From assembly GCA_007922195.1 (NCBI GenBank), contig ML682008.1:11231056-11295055 (forward strand): a stretch of 64,000 nt of DNA, in the 5' to 3' direction. The stretch is from Podocnemis expansa (Eukaryota; Chordata; Testudines; Podocnemididae). A model generated the notes under the pieces. It did no database searches. It saw only the letters and a program-made list of their open reading frames with translations, and had not been told where the DNA came from. The position numbers were made by a program, and so were the translations under genes. Below, one piece after another: positions 31,395-43,723 of the stretch (position 1 is the stretch's first letter; every line of letters starts with the position of its first letter).

Positions 31395-34034
31395 TAAGCA
31401 GATTACTCAAGAAATCTAGAATACATTTTCATTGTAGATAGAACATGGACTTGAATGACCTTTTCAACATAATGAATTATAGTCAGTAGCTAGTAGTGAA
31501 TCAACTCAGGCAACTGCAGAAAATTGCAATCAGTGAATAACTGCATAAAAGCAGAGGAGTTTTTTCCATAAATTCATAAGAATTATGAAACATTGTAATG
31601 ATTTTGAGGCATATTCAAAAATACAGAACTTAAGCAGCTAATATTCGGTTACTTATCTCTCCCACAAAAATTGAGATCTTTTTGCCCCAATTAGCCACAA
31701 GTTATTTTACTTTGAACATTTGTTTGTTGTGTCCTCTATATAGTCATCCTGAGAAGGACCAAATTCCTACTGAGTAACAGATAATATGTTCTAAGAGTGA
31801 TTTTCTAATAAGTATTTCTAATGACTGAGTGGGCAGCAAAACTACATTTGTAGACACAAGCGCCGTGCATTTTGAGCTTTCCTTAAAATTTCCATTTGTT
31901 CTACTGCTACTGGACCAACTAGACCATCAACTTCTGGCACTTTGAGTAACCAAAATTAGTTACAACCACCATTACAAGATCTTTGTCTGCTGATGGTGGA
32001 TATGCAGCGGGCCTAAGAAGTGAGGGTAGGTGGGGTAGGTTCTGAGTTATTGTAGAGAATTCTTTTTCAGATGACTGGTTGGAAAGACTTGCCTGCATGC
32101 TCAGGATTTAACTGATCACCACATTTGGAATCAGAAAGGAGTCCCCCCACCCCAGGTTGACTGGGTAGGGTGCGGGGGGGGGGGGGGAGGGAGATGGCTT
32201 TCTCTATAGCATAGGGCATGGCTCACTTGCTAGTGAATTCTCTATATCTTAGAAATCTTAAATCAAGATTTGAGGACTTAAATAACTCAGTGATAGGTTA
32301 GAGGCTGATTGCTGCAGTGGGTGAGTGAGGTCTTGAAACCTTCATTGTGCAGGAAGTCAGACTAGATGATCATACTTGTCCCTTCCGACCTTAGGCTTAG
32401 AGTCTATGAGTCTTATTTTGTAATATTTTATTTTCTTTAAAAAATGGAAAAGAAATTTAATAGAAAGAAATTATTCAGTTTCTGCTCTTTAAAGTATATT
32501 ATATTGAATGTGGGAGAACATTTTCTATTAACTTTAGCATACTTAGAGTTTGGGGAAGATAGAGGAAAAGAAGTATATACTTTGTCATCATTCAGAAAAA
32601 TATCTGTTTTAAGCTGAAGCAAATACTCGGGCTGTGCTTTAAACAAGTTATTCTATGTCTTGAGTAGAATTTTGGCCTTTCCCTTCTGTACAAGTTCTTT
32701 TGAAATACCTTTTCATGACTCTCATTAGCAAATCTTGAATACGCATAAGAATCGATTCCAGAATTTTTACTATGGCAAAGTGAATGAGGAAAAGCAGAAA
32801 GAGAGAATGAGAAAAGTTGTAGAGAGCTAGAGGTCTCTAACCACAATATCTTGAAACAGCCAGTGTATGGATAAACCAGATGTAATTATCAAGGAATCCT
32901 CTGAGCCAGAGCATCCAACAGAACAAGCTCACATTAGATTTGCAGAAAATAAATGAACACTTAACTCACAATGGCTCCTGGCAATTAAAATCTGTAACTT
33001 AAAGCAATAGCTCTTCACTGATTAAAGTAAAATATTGTCAGTCAGGCCACTGACCTGGCCAAGTCTTTTGATAGGACAGCCTGGCTCCATTCCCTCTCAC
33101 AATCTCACCCAGAATTGATCATTGAAAAAAGCAGCCAGCCTTTTAAATCTTACTTGATGAGGCCTGATTGGACTCTGAATGCTCCACGCCCTTCTTGCCA
33201 CTAGAGTGCTCCAACTTTTTAATAGGGACAAGCTAAATGTCCTGCCCATTGCACCCTAGTTGAGCAACAAGGGATAAATTCCAAGATGGTAAGACTCAAA
33301 TCTACCATTAAATGCATGATATGTGGATAGCAGGACTTTGGAGTTGACATGAAATTTGACAGGAAGGCTGCATAGAGATTTTAAAAGGGGAATAGTATAG
33401 TCAAATAACTGACTGCCCAAAAGAGTATGAGCAACTGCAATCTCTGTACTCTTCATATAACAATCAGTAACTGCTGCAAACAAGAACTGCAATAATCCAG
33501 ACTTTGAAAGGCAAACCCTTTATCATCAATTCTAAATCCCCCCTCTTTCAGCAAGGGTCTCAGGCAGTGATATTTCATAGATGGGGCAAAGATGGCCTAG
33601 TGACAGAACTGAGACACTATCTATTGATCAGTCCCATGAAAATATAACAGCCAACCTCTTAAATCTTGAAGGTGGATGTAAGAGTGCTGTATCAGCTGTG
33701 ATCACCAGCAAGGGAGCCTCACTCAGGAAATGTTTCCAAACCTTTCTCTGCCTACATCCCTTTTACCTACTTCTATTGATGTATTGGTAGGATGGACTCT
33801 CTCTGTCTTTTTTCACAATGTTCCAGTGTAACCCAGGTGCCCAATTGAGATCTGTCTCTTTAAAGGAATCTCTTTGCACTGCACTGCTGTTGCTGGGTGC
33901 ATTTATCTACCCACAGCCCGTGGAACAGCTGGAGGCCTGGTAGCTTTGAGCATGCTACACAAGCTTTCCCTGCTGCTAGCTAGTCAGAGGCCAGGAGAGC
34001 AGCAGGCACAGCACTTGCATTGAGAAGAGCCTAT
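31395..34034. other. Mostly unrecognised AT-rich DNA
   Basis: Includes a LINE 3'-tail-like sequence at about 32310-32415 (GTCAGACTAGATGATCATAC and GTCCCTTCCGACC) and a G-run at 32173-32188. The remainder shows no repeat or coding signal that I can name. Confidence 0.35.
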
Positions 34035-34330
34035 GGCTGTGTTCACACAGCCCCCTTATTTCGAAACAACGGAGGTTGTTTCAAAATAAGGATTCAGCTG
34101 TTCACACGACGCATGGTTGTTACGAAACAACCTAAACCCCATGCGGGGACGAAACAACGTTGTTTCGAAACGACTTGTTTCAAAACAACGCTGTGCGAAC
34201 ACGTTTCGAAACAATGGTTGTTTCAAAACAACCGTCGGACCTTCCTCCCAGGGTGCCCAGCACCCTGGGGAACAGGAAGTTCCAGTCTGGGCGTGCCTGT
34301 CAGCCAGCATGCCCACTGCCTGACAGGCAC

Positions 34331-35866
34331 ATGGCGACCCAGGCAGGCTCCTCCGCTGGGGGGCGCCGCAGGGCCCCACTGTGGACAAGGGAGGACACCC
34401 TGTGCCTCCTGGGGGTCTGGCAGCAGCCAGACATCATGTCCCGGTTCCGGTCATCACACTGGAACCGGGACATATACGCGGACATCGCCGCAGAAATGTC
34501 CACCGCCGGCCACCCCAGGACCCTCGAGCAAGTCCGGAGCAAAATAAAAACGCTCCGGCAAGACCACTCTCGGACCCGGGAGGCCCGGGAGCTCCAGGGG
34601 GCAGGGAGCAACATCATCTGCCCCTACTTCGATGAGCTCCACGCCTTCCTGGGTCCAGAGCCCAGCGGCCACCCCGCTGAGGCTCTGGACTCAGGAGGGC
34701 ATCCAAGCCCCTCGTCGGGCCCTGAGGCCCAGGGCTCGCATGTGTCCGTCGGGGGGCCTCTGGCCGCGCCACCACCATCCGTGGTGGAGGCCACTGCCAG
34801 CAGCCCGGAGCTGTTTGCCAGGCCTGAGCCGGAGACCAGCGGGGAGGACCAGGGGCCGACCACCGCCCCAGGGTCGGACACAGAGCCCGGGACATCACAC
34901 CGGACAGCTGGATCCCCTGTTGGTAAGCACCCCCCCACCGAGGCACACAGGGCTGGGCCTGTCCAGCAGGCCCCAGGCAGCGAGGGGGCCAGGGCTGGGT
35001 ACCAGGGCAGGTAGGGCACAGGATTGGTGGGTGCAAAGGCACCCCTGTGGTCACAGGGCCCATGGGGACGGGTGGCACCGGGCACACGGGCCTGTGCGCC
35101 TGGGGGCAGTGGACAGGGCCTGGCTGGCAGAGATGCGACCACATCCCGGGTGGGGTGGGCAGCATGCAGGCCACACCACTGGCAGGTAGCCGTGGGAGGC
35201 CCCCCTAGGACAAGGTGTGACCCAGTCCAGCCCACCCCTGTGGGCACGACGGGCATGTGTGCCCCCCGGGGAACGGTTCCCAGGTGGCAGGCAGGAGGAG
35301 GACATGGTCCCCTTCGTGCCGTCCTGTGCCCCTCTCCAGACCCTGAGTCCCGGTCCGGCAGGCTATGTAAGCTACAGGGGTTTGCCAGGCATCAGACCGG
35401 AGGAGTGGAAGGGGCCTGCACTGCCATAGACTACTGATCTGTACAGGCAGGTGGTCCAGGGCCCCCAGGCCCCAACGACTACCCCAGCCGGACAGCATCG
35501 CCGCCCGGTGTCCCCCAATGTCCCCCGCCAGGTACCGCCCTGGCCTCATTCCCGAGGCCGGGGGGACTGGGAACCCCACCTCTGGGCACTCCCCCACAGG
35601 ATCCCGGGGCCCTCTGGCAGTCAGGGCAGGGGTGTGTGGAGCGGACAGGTGCGAACAGACAGGACCAACAGGCGGCAGGGGCTGACTGTATCTTGTGCTT
35701 CTCTCCGGCAGGTCGCAGGTCCGCCCGTCGCCAGATGCCACCACCACCGGCAGCCAGATGCCCGAGCCCCCGGGCACGCCAGCGGCGGAGGAGGGCCCCA
35801 CGCACCCGCCTGGAGCTCCTCGAGGCCCTGGGTGAAAGAATGGAGGTCTCCACCCAGGCCTGGTGA
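34331..35866 (+). pseudogene. Harbinger Myb/SANT-like DNA-binding protein, two predicted exons
   Basis: The partner protein of Harbinger transposases binds the element ends and carries the transposase to the nucleus. I chose ATG 34331, the first in-frame methionine (MATQAGSSAGGRRRAPLW). Residues 17-100 form a trihelix/Myb-like domain with WTREDTLCLLGVW, HWNRDIYADIAAEM and VRSKIKTLRQDHSR. A donor G|GTAAGC at 34922/34923 and an acceptor CCGGCAG at 35711 define a 789-base intron. Joining them keeps the frame into RRSARRQMPPPP. Exon 2 ends at TGA 35864-35866. The same frame then stays open into LEQCQRLEQLIAVE, a coiled-coil-like tail, so that TGA looks premature. Confidence 0.7.
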
Positions 35867-36204
35867 CTAGAGCAGTGCCAGCGCCTGGAGCAGCTGATTG
35901 CGGTAGAGACCGATCTGGCCACCGCCCTAAGTCGCCTTGCAGACCAGCTGCCATCTGGGAGCTTGCCCAGCAGCTGCCACCACCACAGCCCACAGGGAGC
36001 CCACCGCCTGGACCTTCCCAGAGGCGATGCCGGATGGACGGCGGCCGTAGGCGCGGCTGGGTTGCGCCACCCCCCCGAGCCCCCCCCCCCCAGGTCTTGC
36101 CTGACTTCCCCCTTTCCCCTGGACTTTCACATCCCCTTCCCCTCCCAAGTTACTGCCCCCTCCCTGACACCCTCGGAACCCCTTTCCCCCCGCCCCAACA
36201 CCCA

Positions 36205-36260
36205 CTGTTAATAAACCCCTGTTGCACTGTCTTTTTGCGCGTTAGTCTTTTTATTGGGGT
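36205..36260. terminator. Two facing poly(A) signals of the Harbinger genes
   Basis: AATAAA on the plus strand at 36210-36215 serves the Myb-like gene. TTTATT at 36250-36255 is AATAAA on the minus strand, about 100 bases after the inferred transposase stop at 36357-36355. The two transcripts would overlap by a few dozen bases. Confidence 0.6.
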
Positions 36261-36354
36261 TGGTGAACAGTGCAGGTGGACGGGTGGGGGCTGGCCATGG
36301 GTGGACGGGGGAGTGGGTGGTGCAGGGCAGGGCAGGGCAGGGCGGGCCTGACCC

Positions 36355-37747
36355 TCACAGGTCCCCCTCTGTGAATGCGACCCGGAGGGCATTGTGCACG
36401 GCGAGGGCCCGTTGGGAGGGCTGTTCCCTTGTGGGCACGGGTCCAGGCTCCCTGAGGTACCCGCAGCGAGGTGTTCGGCCTCAGCCTCCCACGCTAGCTG
36501 GATAGGCTCCCCCCGCAGGTCACAGTAATTGTTGAGGACCACACATACCCCAATGATGTGCGGCAGGGCCCTCTCCGCAAGGTGGAGCCGGGTGAGCAGG
36601 CACCGCCAGTGGGCCTTCAGGCAGCCGAATGCCCGCTCCACAACCTGGTGGCAGCCGGTCAGGCGTTGGTTGAAAAGCCGCCGGCTCAGGTCCAGGGGCC
36701 CTGCGTATGGCTGCATGAGCCAGGGCCATAAGGGGTAGGCCGCATCGGCCACGACGAGGACAGACACCACAACGCCCCTGAGGTGGATGTCGTGCCGAGG
36801 GAAGAAGGTGCCTGCCTCCATGTCCTGGTGGAGGGAAGAGTTCCGGAGCACCCGGGCGTCGTGGGCCCTCCCTGGCCATCTGACGTAGATGTTCTGAAAG
36901 CGGCCCCGGTGGTTGACGAGGGCCTGCAAGAGCATGGAGTGGTATCCTTGCCGGTTGTGGTACTCTGCTGCCCTGTGCTCTGGGGCCCTCACAGGGATGT
37001 GGGTGGCATCAAGGACCCCCGCGCAGTTGGGGAAGCCGAGGGCAGCCATCCGGGGATGATGTCCTGGAGCTGTCCTGCGCCCACCAGGCGCTGCATCAGG
37101 ACCCGCTTGATCGCCCTGATGACCTCATGCAGGACGGCACAGATTGTGGATCGGCCGACTCCGAAGAGGTGTGCCACTGCCCGGTGGGCCTCCGGAGTGG
37201 CCATCTTCCATAGGGTGATGGCCACTCTTTTGTCCACCGGGATGGCACGCCTCATCGGGGTGTCCCTGCGGTGCAGGTACGGGGCAAGCTCCATGACCAG
37301 GGCAGTGAAGCTGGCCCTGGTCATGCGGAGGTTGCGTCGCCAGTCCTCTTTGCCCCAGGTGCTCAGGGCGACCCGCTCCCACCAGTCTGGGCTGGTTTCC
37401 CGAACCCAGAGCTGGCGGGGCACAGGGGTAGGCAGGTGCATGAGGTCTGCCCTGAGTATGAGGTGGATGAGGGCCTGGTGTGGGGGCTGGGAGCCCTCTG
37501 CGTCCACAAACAGGGTGTCCCGCATGTGCGGGACACTCTGCGGGTGGGCACGGGGTCCCTGGGTGGCACAGCGCCGTCTGGGCTGCCGGGCACTGTCCAT
37601 GGCTTGCAGTGCGCTGCTCGCCTGGGTGGACAGGGAAGTGAGGTCAGGGCCGGCTTTTATGGGATTGGCTAGCAACATGGCCGCTGACATGGCCCAGTAG
37701 GGCGGCCATGTTGCCACACCTCCCATGGTGCCCTTCCCCTGGGGCAA
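36355..37747 (-). pseudogene. HARBI1-type DDE transposase with frameshifts
   Basis: This is the transposase of the Harbinger element, which cuts and joins DNA at its inverted ends. The N-terminal half (37747 to about 37000) has a helix-turn-helix region, VDKRVAITLWKMATPEAHR and LFGVGRSTICAVL. A frameshift between 37049 and 36989 leads to the catalytic half. There LDATHIPV (D14 of that frame), HDARVL (D64), VADAAYPLW (D102) and VVERAFGCLK (E138) supply the acidic residues of the family. A second frame change near 36450 would give the ending ALRVAFTEGDL and a stop at 36357-36355, close to a poly(A) signal. Without it the frame runs on to 36150. Confidence 0.8.
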
Positions 37748-37919
37748 AATAGCATGCCCACGGTGTGGATATGTTATTTCGATTCCTGCTTTTTTTCTTA
37801 TTTCAAATTAACATTTTGTTAATTCAAAATAAGTTGTTTCGAAATAAGCGTTATTTTGATATACAGTTGTTGCGAAACAACCGTATTGAAATAACTGGCT
37901 GTGTGAGAACACAGCCTAT

Positions 37920-38833
37920 GGTCTCAGCAGTGTAACTGGGAGAAGCTGAGCTAGGAGGGGAAAGCAAGATGTTTTCTCCCTACTCTGGAATATTTTGAAG
38001 CACAGTTTCTGCTTATGTATGCATGACTGATGCTGCTTCATCAGTAAGATGAATGGGATGGTGCTGGCTCTACTGGAGGAAGAAGAACCTATGTGGATTC
38101 TGCACCCAAAGAAGGAGCTGCTGCTTTCAACTCAAGCCTGTGAGCTTGGTGAACAGAGACTATAGCTGAGAGTCAGGCAAACTCCAACTAAATATTGAGA
38201 CCTCTTAAGTTTCATCTCATCATGTTTCTGTGGAGACTGTACTCATTAAATTCAAATTGTTTTCTTAGCTCCGTGTCATGGAAAAGACAGCTGTGAAATG
38301 GTGAATGTGAGTTTACAAAGTAGTCACAACTTGTTGTATAGAGTAGCTTATTTTGTTTCTTTTATCATAGAATTTATTAAGTCAGTACTTAAATTATTTT
38401 TATTTTAATGTAATTAATTTAGTCAGTTAATGAAAATATAAATAATCTTTGCTGAGAGTCGCTTAAAGACTGAATCCTGGATCTCCAGCTGCTTCTCCAT
38501 AGGAGTGGGAGTTTATTTATTTAGGCACTGGAGAGGCACAATGAGGTGAGCTCTTCACCCAAAGGGTAAAGCAGCACAGATGCTGCAGCCTCTCTTCTCC
38601 TGTCTGTTTTATCTTTATTGGTCTCTTCTGCCTCTTCTTGTTTAGCAGAGTTGGAGGTTGCTTGTTTTTTTGACTCCTCAGTTGTCAGCAGGGTGCATGC
38701 TGCTTTGGGCTGCTGGCATCCACTAGTGGCTTCATAAATATTGCAACAGTAGAAAAGTTAAATAGAAATGAGCAATGTTTGCTACATAGCAGTGAAAACC
38801 AATTATAGTTCCTAGTGATAGCCCCAATGTTAG
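37920..38833. other. No recognised feature
   Basis: AT-rich non-coding DNA on the right of the Harbinger element. No repeat end or coding signal. Confidence 0.35.
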
Positions 38834-38841
38834 CTTATCAG

Positions 38842-38956
38842 TAGAGCCCTGCAAATGAGTATATCCACATCTACAGATACAAATATGGGAATCCATATCC
38901 AATCTGCATCCGCAAGAAATGGTCCGTGGATATTGGTGTATCTGTGCAAGGCTCTA
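38842..38956. mobile_element. Short hAT-type MITE with perfect 8-bp duplication
   Basis: TAGAGCCCTGCA at the left and TGCAAGGCTCTA at the right are inverted ends of a 115-bp element. CTTATCAG flanks it at 38834-38841 and 38957-38964. The interior repeats words such as ATCCACA and ATATCCA. Confidence 0.85.
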
Positions 38957-38964
38957 CTTATCAG

Positions 38965-40475
38965 TGGAAAAAAAAGGAGTGGATCATAAAAGAGAACTCT
39001 TACATACACCACACCACACAAAAAAAAAAAACAAAACAAAAAAAAAACCACACACCAACCCACACAAAACAAAACACTGGATATGACAGCAATTGCTCTA
39101 TAGGAATCACCTTAGTGATTAAAATTATTCAAAACAGAAACTGATAATTCATCTAAGGCTGCAGTGCTGCTAAGAGACAAGCCTGAACAGTACCAAATGT
39201 TGCTACCTGGTGCAAAGAACTTAAGAATCTGCTTCATCACTGCCTTCCTCCACTGTGCATAGATCCAAAAGAAAGCTTAAATCATCTTCTAGCAGCAAAT
39301 GATCAGACAGCTTAAGAAAAGAGCTGCTGGTGTCCCCTTGCTCTCTGGTCAGTATGTTCAAATATATCACTTTACCAAGCAGGGCCACACTCTACCTCCT
39401 CCCATCCCTGTTCCATGTCTTCCCATGAGGCTTCCCACCCATCACACGCTCCTCTTCACCCCCTTCTCCGAAGTCACCTTGTCTGCTGCTCATGGTTCTC
39501 CATTCTCTTCCATTGCTCATACCTCTCCCACTTTTTTCCTGCCCCAAGGATGACCAATGGGAAGAGCCAGCAGAGAGGAGTGAGCAAAAGGCCAGGGGGC
39601 AAAGAGAAAGGTTTGTGAGCAGTGGACATGGGGATCTCAGGGGAGGGGTAAGCAGTGGATAGAAAATTTGGGGAAGGGGACAGAGAAGCATGAGCAGTAG
39701 GTGGGGGAACCTGAGGAAGGAGTGGAGCAAAGGCAGGTTGGGCATGGAACGAGGGTGTGGTATAGGCAGGCCCTCAGGATGGAGCAGGGGAGAGGGCCAG
39801 TCTGAGTACCTAGAAGTGGGTGAGGCACTGGGAGTCCCCATTGCTCACTCCCAGCTTGCCCACATGTGGGAATCATGCGTCTCCCATGTTTGCAGATCTT
39901 TGAAAAACAACAATATTGAGATGTCCCCTTCATACCCAAGACACCACCTTGATGTCTAATGGGACTAGGCCAGTAGTTGACAGAGTCAGTATCCCTCGAT
40001 TGCCTTTTTGATGGTTTCTCAGTGAGTTCAACGATACATCAAGAATAGGATTGCCAGGTGCCCAGCTTTCAACTGGAAAGTCTGATTGAAAAAGGGAGCT
40101 GACGGTGTCCAGTCAGTTATACTGACCAGACACCAAAAGTTTGGTTTCCTGAGTAACTGAACATAATCAGCTTCTGTTCTACCGGTGGGATGGAAAAAAA
40201 AAAAAACAAAAACAAAAAACAAAAAAAAACAAAACAAAAAAAAACCACACACACAACAGGGAAAGGCAGCTGTTGCTGGAGAAGCCTCCAGGAACTTTCC
40301 AGCTCTAGTGAAGAGAGGTACCAATGCCCAGGAGGAGGTACTCTGAAGCACATGGCATTTGAGGAGCAGGGCAGTGGTCTGGCTCCTGGCCAAGTCCCCT
40401 TTTGCAGCCTCCTTTGTGCCCCATGCCTGGGGTCCTGCCTCCTGCTTTCCCCACTCCTGGAATATGGCTGACCTT
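38965..40475. other. No gene recognised, two A-rich simple tracts
   Basis: A-rich/C simple sequence at 39010-39070 and 40193-40250 (AAAACAAAAAC type). The purine-rich region 39560-39840 produces long frames on the minus strand without family signal. Confidence 0.4.
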
Positions 40476-40553
40476 ATCATAGAATCATAGGGTTGGAAGG
40501 GACCTCATAGGTCATCTAGTCCAACCCCCTGCCAGAGGCAGGACCACTCCCGC

Positions 40554-43370
40554 TTAAACCATCCCAGTCATGGTTTTGTCCAGCCGGGCCTTCAACACCT
40601 CCAAAGATGGAGACTCCACCACCTCCCCTGGCAGCTCATTCCAAGACTTCACCACTCTCCTAGTAAAAAAGTTTTTTCTAATATCCAGCCTCGACCTCCC
40701 TAACCGCAGCTTGAGACCATCGCTCCTCATTCTGTCCTCTGTCACCACCGAGAACAGTCGAGCTCCATCTTCCTTAGAGCATCCCTTCAAGTAGTTGAAG
40801 GTTGCTGTCAAATCCCCCCTCAATCTTCTCTTCTGCAGACTAAATAAGCCTAATGCTTTCAGTCTTTCCTCATAGGGCTTGTGCTCCAGCCCTTTAATCA
40901 TTTTGGTTGCCTTCCTCTGAACTCTCTCTAGCATGTCCCTGTCCTTTTTGTAGTGGGGAGCCCAAAACTGAACACAGTATTCTAGATGTGGCCTCACCAG
41001 TGCAGAATAGAGGGGAATGATCACATCCCTTGATCTGCTGGTAATAATTCTTTTGATGCAGCCCAGTATGCCATTGGCCTTTTTGGCAGCAAGAGCACAC
41101 TGCTGACTCATATCCAGCTTCCCATCCACCATGACCCCCAGGTCCTTTTCTACACTGCTGCTACTCAGCTGAATGTTTCCCAGCCTGTAGCAGTGCATGG
41201 GGTTTTTTTTGTCCCAAGTGCAGGATTTTACACGCATCCTTATTGAATCTCATAAGATTTCTATTGGCCCACTGTTCCAATTTATCTAGGTCTCCCTGAA
41301 TCCTGTCCTTGCCCTCCAACGTGTCTACCGTTCCCCCCAGCTTGGTGTCATCTGCAAACTTACTGAGAATGCAGTCTATTCCATCATCCAGATCATTGAT
41401 GAAAATGTTGAACAGAACCGGCCCCAGGACTGACCCCTCGGGCACACCACTCGTGACCAGTTGCCAGCTAGACATGGAACCATTGATTCCTACACGCTGA
41501 AACCGTTGATCTAGCCAGTTCTCTATCCACCTTATAGTCCACCTATCCAACCCATACTTCCTTAATTTGCCAATGAGGATGCTGTGGGAAACTATCAAAA
41601 GCCTTGCTAAAAATCAAGGTATATCATATCAACAGTTCTTCCTGCATCCAGAAAACCAGTCATCTGATCATAGAAGGAAATGAGATTGGCCAGTCATGAT
41701 TTACCCTTGGTAAATCCACGCTGACTGTTCCTGATCACTTTATTTTCCTCTAAGTGTTTGAGGATGGATTCTTTGAGAATCTGCTCCATAATTTTTCCAG
41801 GGATTGAGGTGAGGCTGACTGGTCTAATTCCCTGGATCCTCCTTTTTCCCCTTTCTTGAAAGTAGGCACTACATTTGCTTTTTTCCAGTCCTCTGGCACC
41901 TCCCCCGTTCTCCATGAGTTTTGAATGATAATGGCCAGCGGTGCTGCAATCTCATCAGCCAGTTCCCTTAGCACTCTTGGATGCAGTTCGTCCGGCCCCA
42001 TGGACTTGTGCACATCCAGCTTCTTCAAGCAGTCCCTAACCTGACCTTCCATCACCAAGGGCCTGTTGTCTTCTCTCCCATCTGCCACACCCATGGTAGT
42101 GGGCTGGGAGCTGACCCTTCCTGTGAAAACTGAAGCAAAAAATGCATTGAGCACCTCAGCTTTTTCCTCATCCTCTGCCACAAGGATGCCTGCCCTATTC
42201 AGCAAGGGGCCTACACCATCCCTGATCCTCTTATTATTATTAACATACTTGTAGAACCCCTCCTTGTTATCCTTTACATCCCTTGCTAGCTGCAACTCCA
42301 TTTGTCCTTTGGCCTTTCTGATTTTATCCCTGCATTCCCTAGCAATATCTTTATATGCCTCCTTGGTCATCGGACCAAGCTTCCGCTTCCTGTAAGCTTC
42401 CTTTTTATGTTTAAGCTCAGAGCAGAGTTCCCTGTTAAGCCATTCTGGCTGCCTCACATGTTTGTTCTTTCTCCTAATTGGAATGGAAACTTCCTGTGCC
42501 CTTAGCAGGGTTTCTTTAAAATATAACCAACTCTCTTGGACTCCTTTCCCCTTCAGATTAGCGTCCCAAGGGATCCTGCCCATCAGTTCCCTGAGGGAGC
42601 CAAAAATCTGCTTTTTTGAAGTCCAGGGTTTTTGTTTTGCTTCTTTCCTTTAATCAGCATCCTGAACTCAACCATGTCATGGTCACTACTGCCTAGCTTG
42701 CCATTTACCTCTACGTCCTGATCAATTCTTCCCTGTTTGTGAGCAGCAGGTCGAGCGGTGCAAGGCCCCTAGTTGGTTCCTCTAGCATTTGTACTAGAAA
42801 AGTTGTCCCCAACACACTCTGTAAAAACTTCCCTGGATTGCCCATGCACTGCTGTATTGGCCTCCCAGCAGATGTCAGGGTAATTGAAGTCCCCCATGAG
42901 CACCAGGGCCTGTGATCTAGAAGCTTCCGCTAGATGTCCATAGAACACCTCGTCCACCTCCTGCTTCTGGTCTGGTGGTCTATAGCAGACACCCACCACA
43001 ACATCCCCCTTGTTGCTTTCCCCTCTCAATGTAACCCACAGACTTTCTACTGGCATGCTTCCACTTCCATAATGGAGCTCTGAGCAGTCAGAGCTCTTTT
43101 ACATATAATGCTACTCCTCCCCCTCTTCTTCCCTGTCTTTCCTGAACAGTTTATACCCATCCATGGCAGAGCTCCAGTCATGCAGACTATCCCGCCACGT
43201 CTCTGTTATTCCTATGATATCATAGTTCCTTGTCTGCACTAGTATTACCAATTCTTCTTGCTCATTTCCCAGGCTCCTCGCATTAGTGTATAGGCACCTA
43301 AGATACCTGGCCGATTGCCCTATTTTGTCATGTTGGATTTCCAATTCTATTACATAAACCTCCTTGCATT
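40554..43370 (-). pseudogene. CR1 ORF2: endonuclease and reverse transcriptase, broken
   Basis: The order of domains is that of CR1. An apurinic-type endonuclease has LYTNARSLGNEQEEL and IIGITETW (43344-43111), then [10 protein letters not shown] and [13 protein letters not shown] (43056-42769). The reverse transcriptase starts with SMGPDELHPRVLRELA and TGEVPEDWKKANVVP (42583-41750). It continues with TSGVPEGSVLGPVLFN and LSKFADDTKL, whose FADD is the catalytic motif (41598-41161). The C-terminal domain runs to 40554. At least four frameshifts or stops separate these pieces. Confidence 0.9.
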
Positions 43371-43446
43371 TTTTCTAGGAGTTCTCCTTCCCCACTCTCC
43401 TCACATACTGGGGCTTCAGTAGAGCCCTTAAGACATTTGTTTGATT

Positions 43447-43613
43447 CCCCCCCCCCCCCCATGTTCCAACTACCTTCTCTTNNNNNNNNNNNNNNNNNNN
43501 NNNNNNNNNNNNNNNNNNNNNNNNNNNNNNNNNNNNNNNNNNNNNNNNNNNNNNNNNNNNNNNNNNNNNNNNNNNNNNNNNCCCCCCCCCCCCCCCATGT
43601 TCCAACTACCTTA
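43447..43613. repeat. C-run minisatellite unit on both sides of an assembly gap
   Basis: Each side of the N run (43482-43581, exactly 100 N) has a C-run of 14-15 bases followed by ATGTTCCAACTACCTT and CTCTT or ATCTT. The unit is about 35 bases. The gap therefore probably hides more copies, and its real length is unknown. It lies between CR1 ORF1 and ORF2. Confidence 0.75.
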
Positions 43614-43723
43614 TCTTTTATTGCTGGTGCTACAGTCCCAGCCCCCCCCAAGTTCCATCCCTTCCCCCAGATCACCCACATTGTCACTTACCCGTGGGCT
43701 TTGGTCTCCTTCTCCCATTGAAC

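Larger units (their letters stand above)
34035..37916. mobile_element. PIF/Harbinger DNA transposon, nearly complete
   Basis: A 3.9-kb element with inverted ends GGCTGTGTTCACACAGCC at the left and, read in reverse, GGCTGTGTTCTCACACAGCC at the right. Subterminal TTTCGAAACAAC words repeat in both orientations. The sequence AGCCTATGG is present at both junctions (34028-34036 and 37913-37921). The element holds the two genes usual for this superfamily, a Myb/SANT-like protein on plus and a DDE transposase on minus, converging on overlapping poly(A) signals. The GC-rich body stands out sharply from AT-rich surroundings. Confidence 0.9.

Noticed and set aside
34600..35990. Long minus-strand frames of 186-262 codons within the Harbinger element
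   Set aside because: They are antisense to the Myb gene and its intron in very GC-rich DNA and show no family motif.
36783..37700. 305-codon plus-strand frame
   Set aside because: It is the mirror of the transposase gene, whose motifs are clear on the minus strand.
39392..39841. 149-codon minus-strand frame
   Set aside because: Low-complexity product (L, P and S) caused by purine-rich plus-strand DNA, with no family signal.
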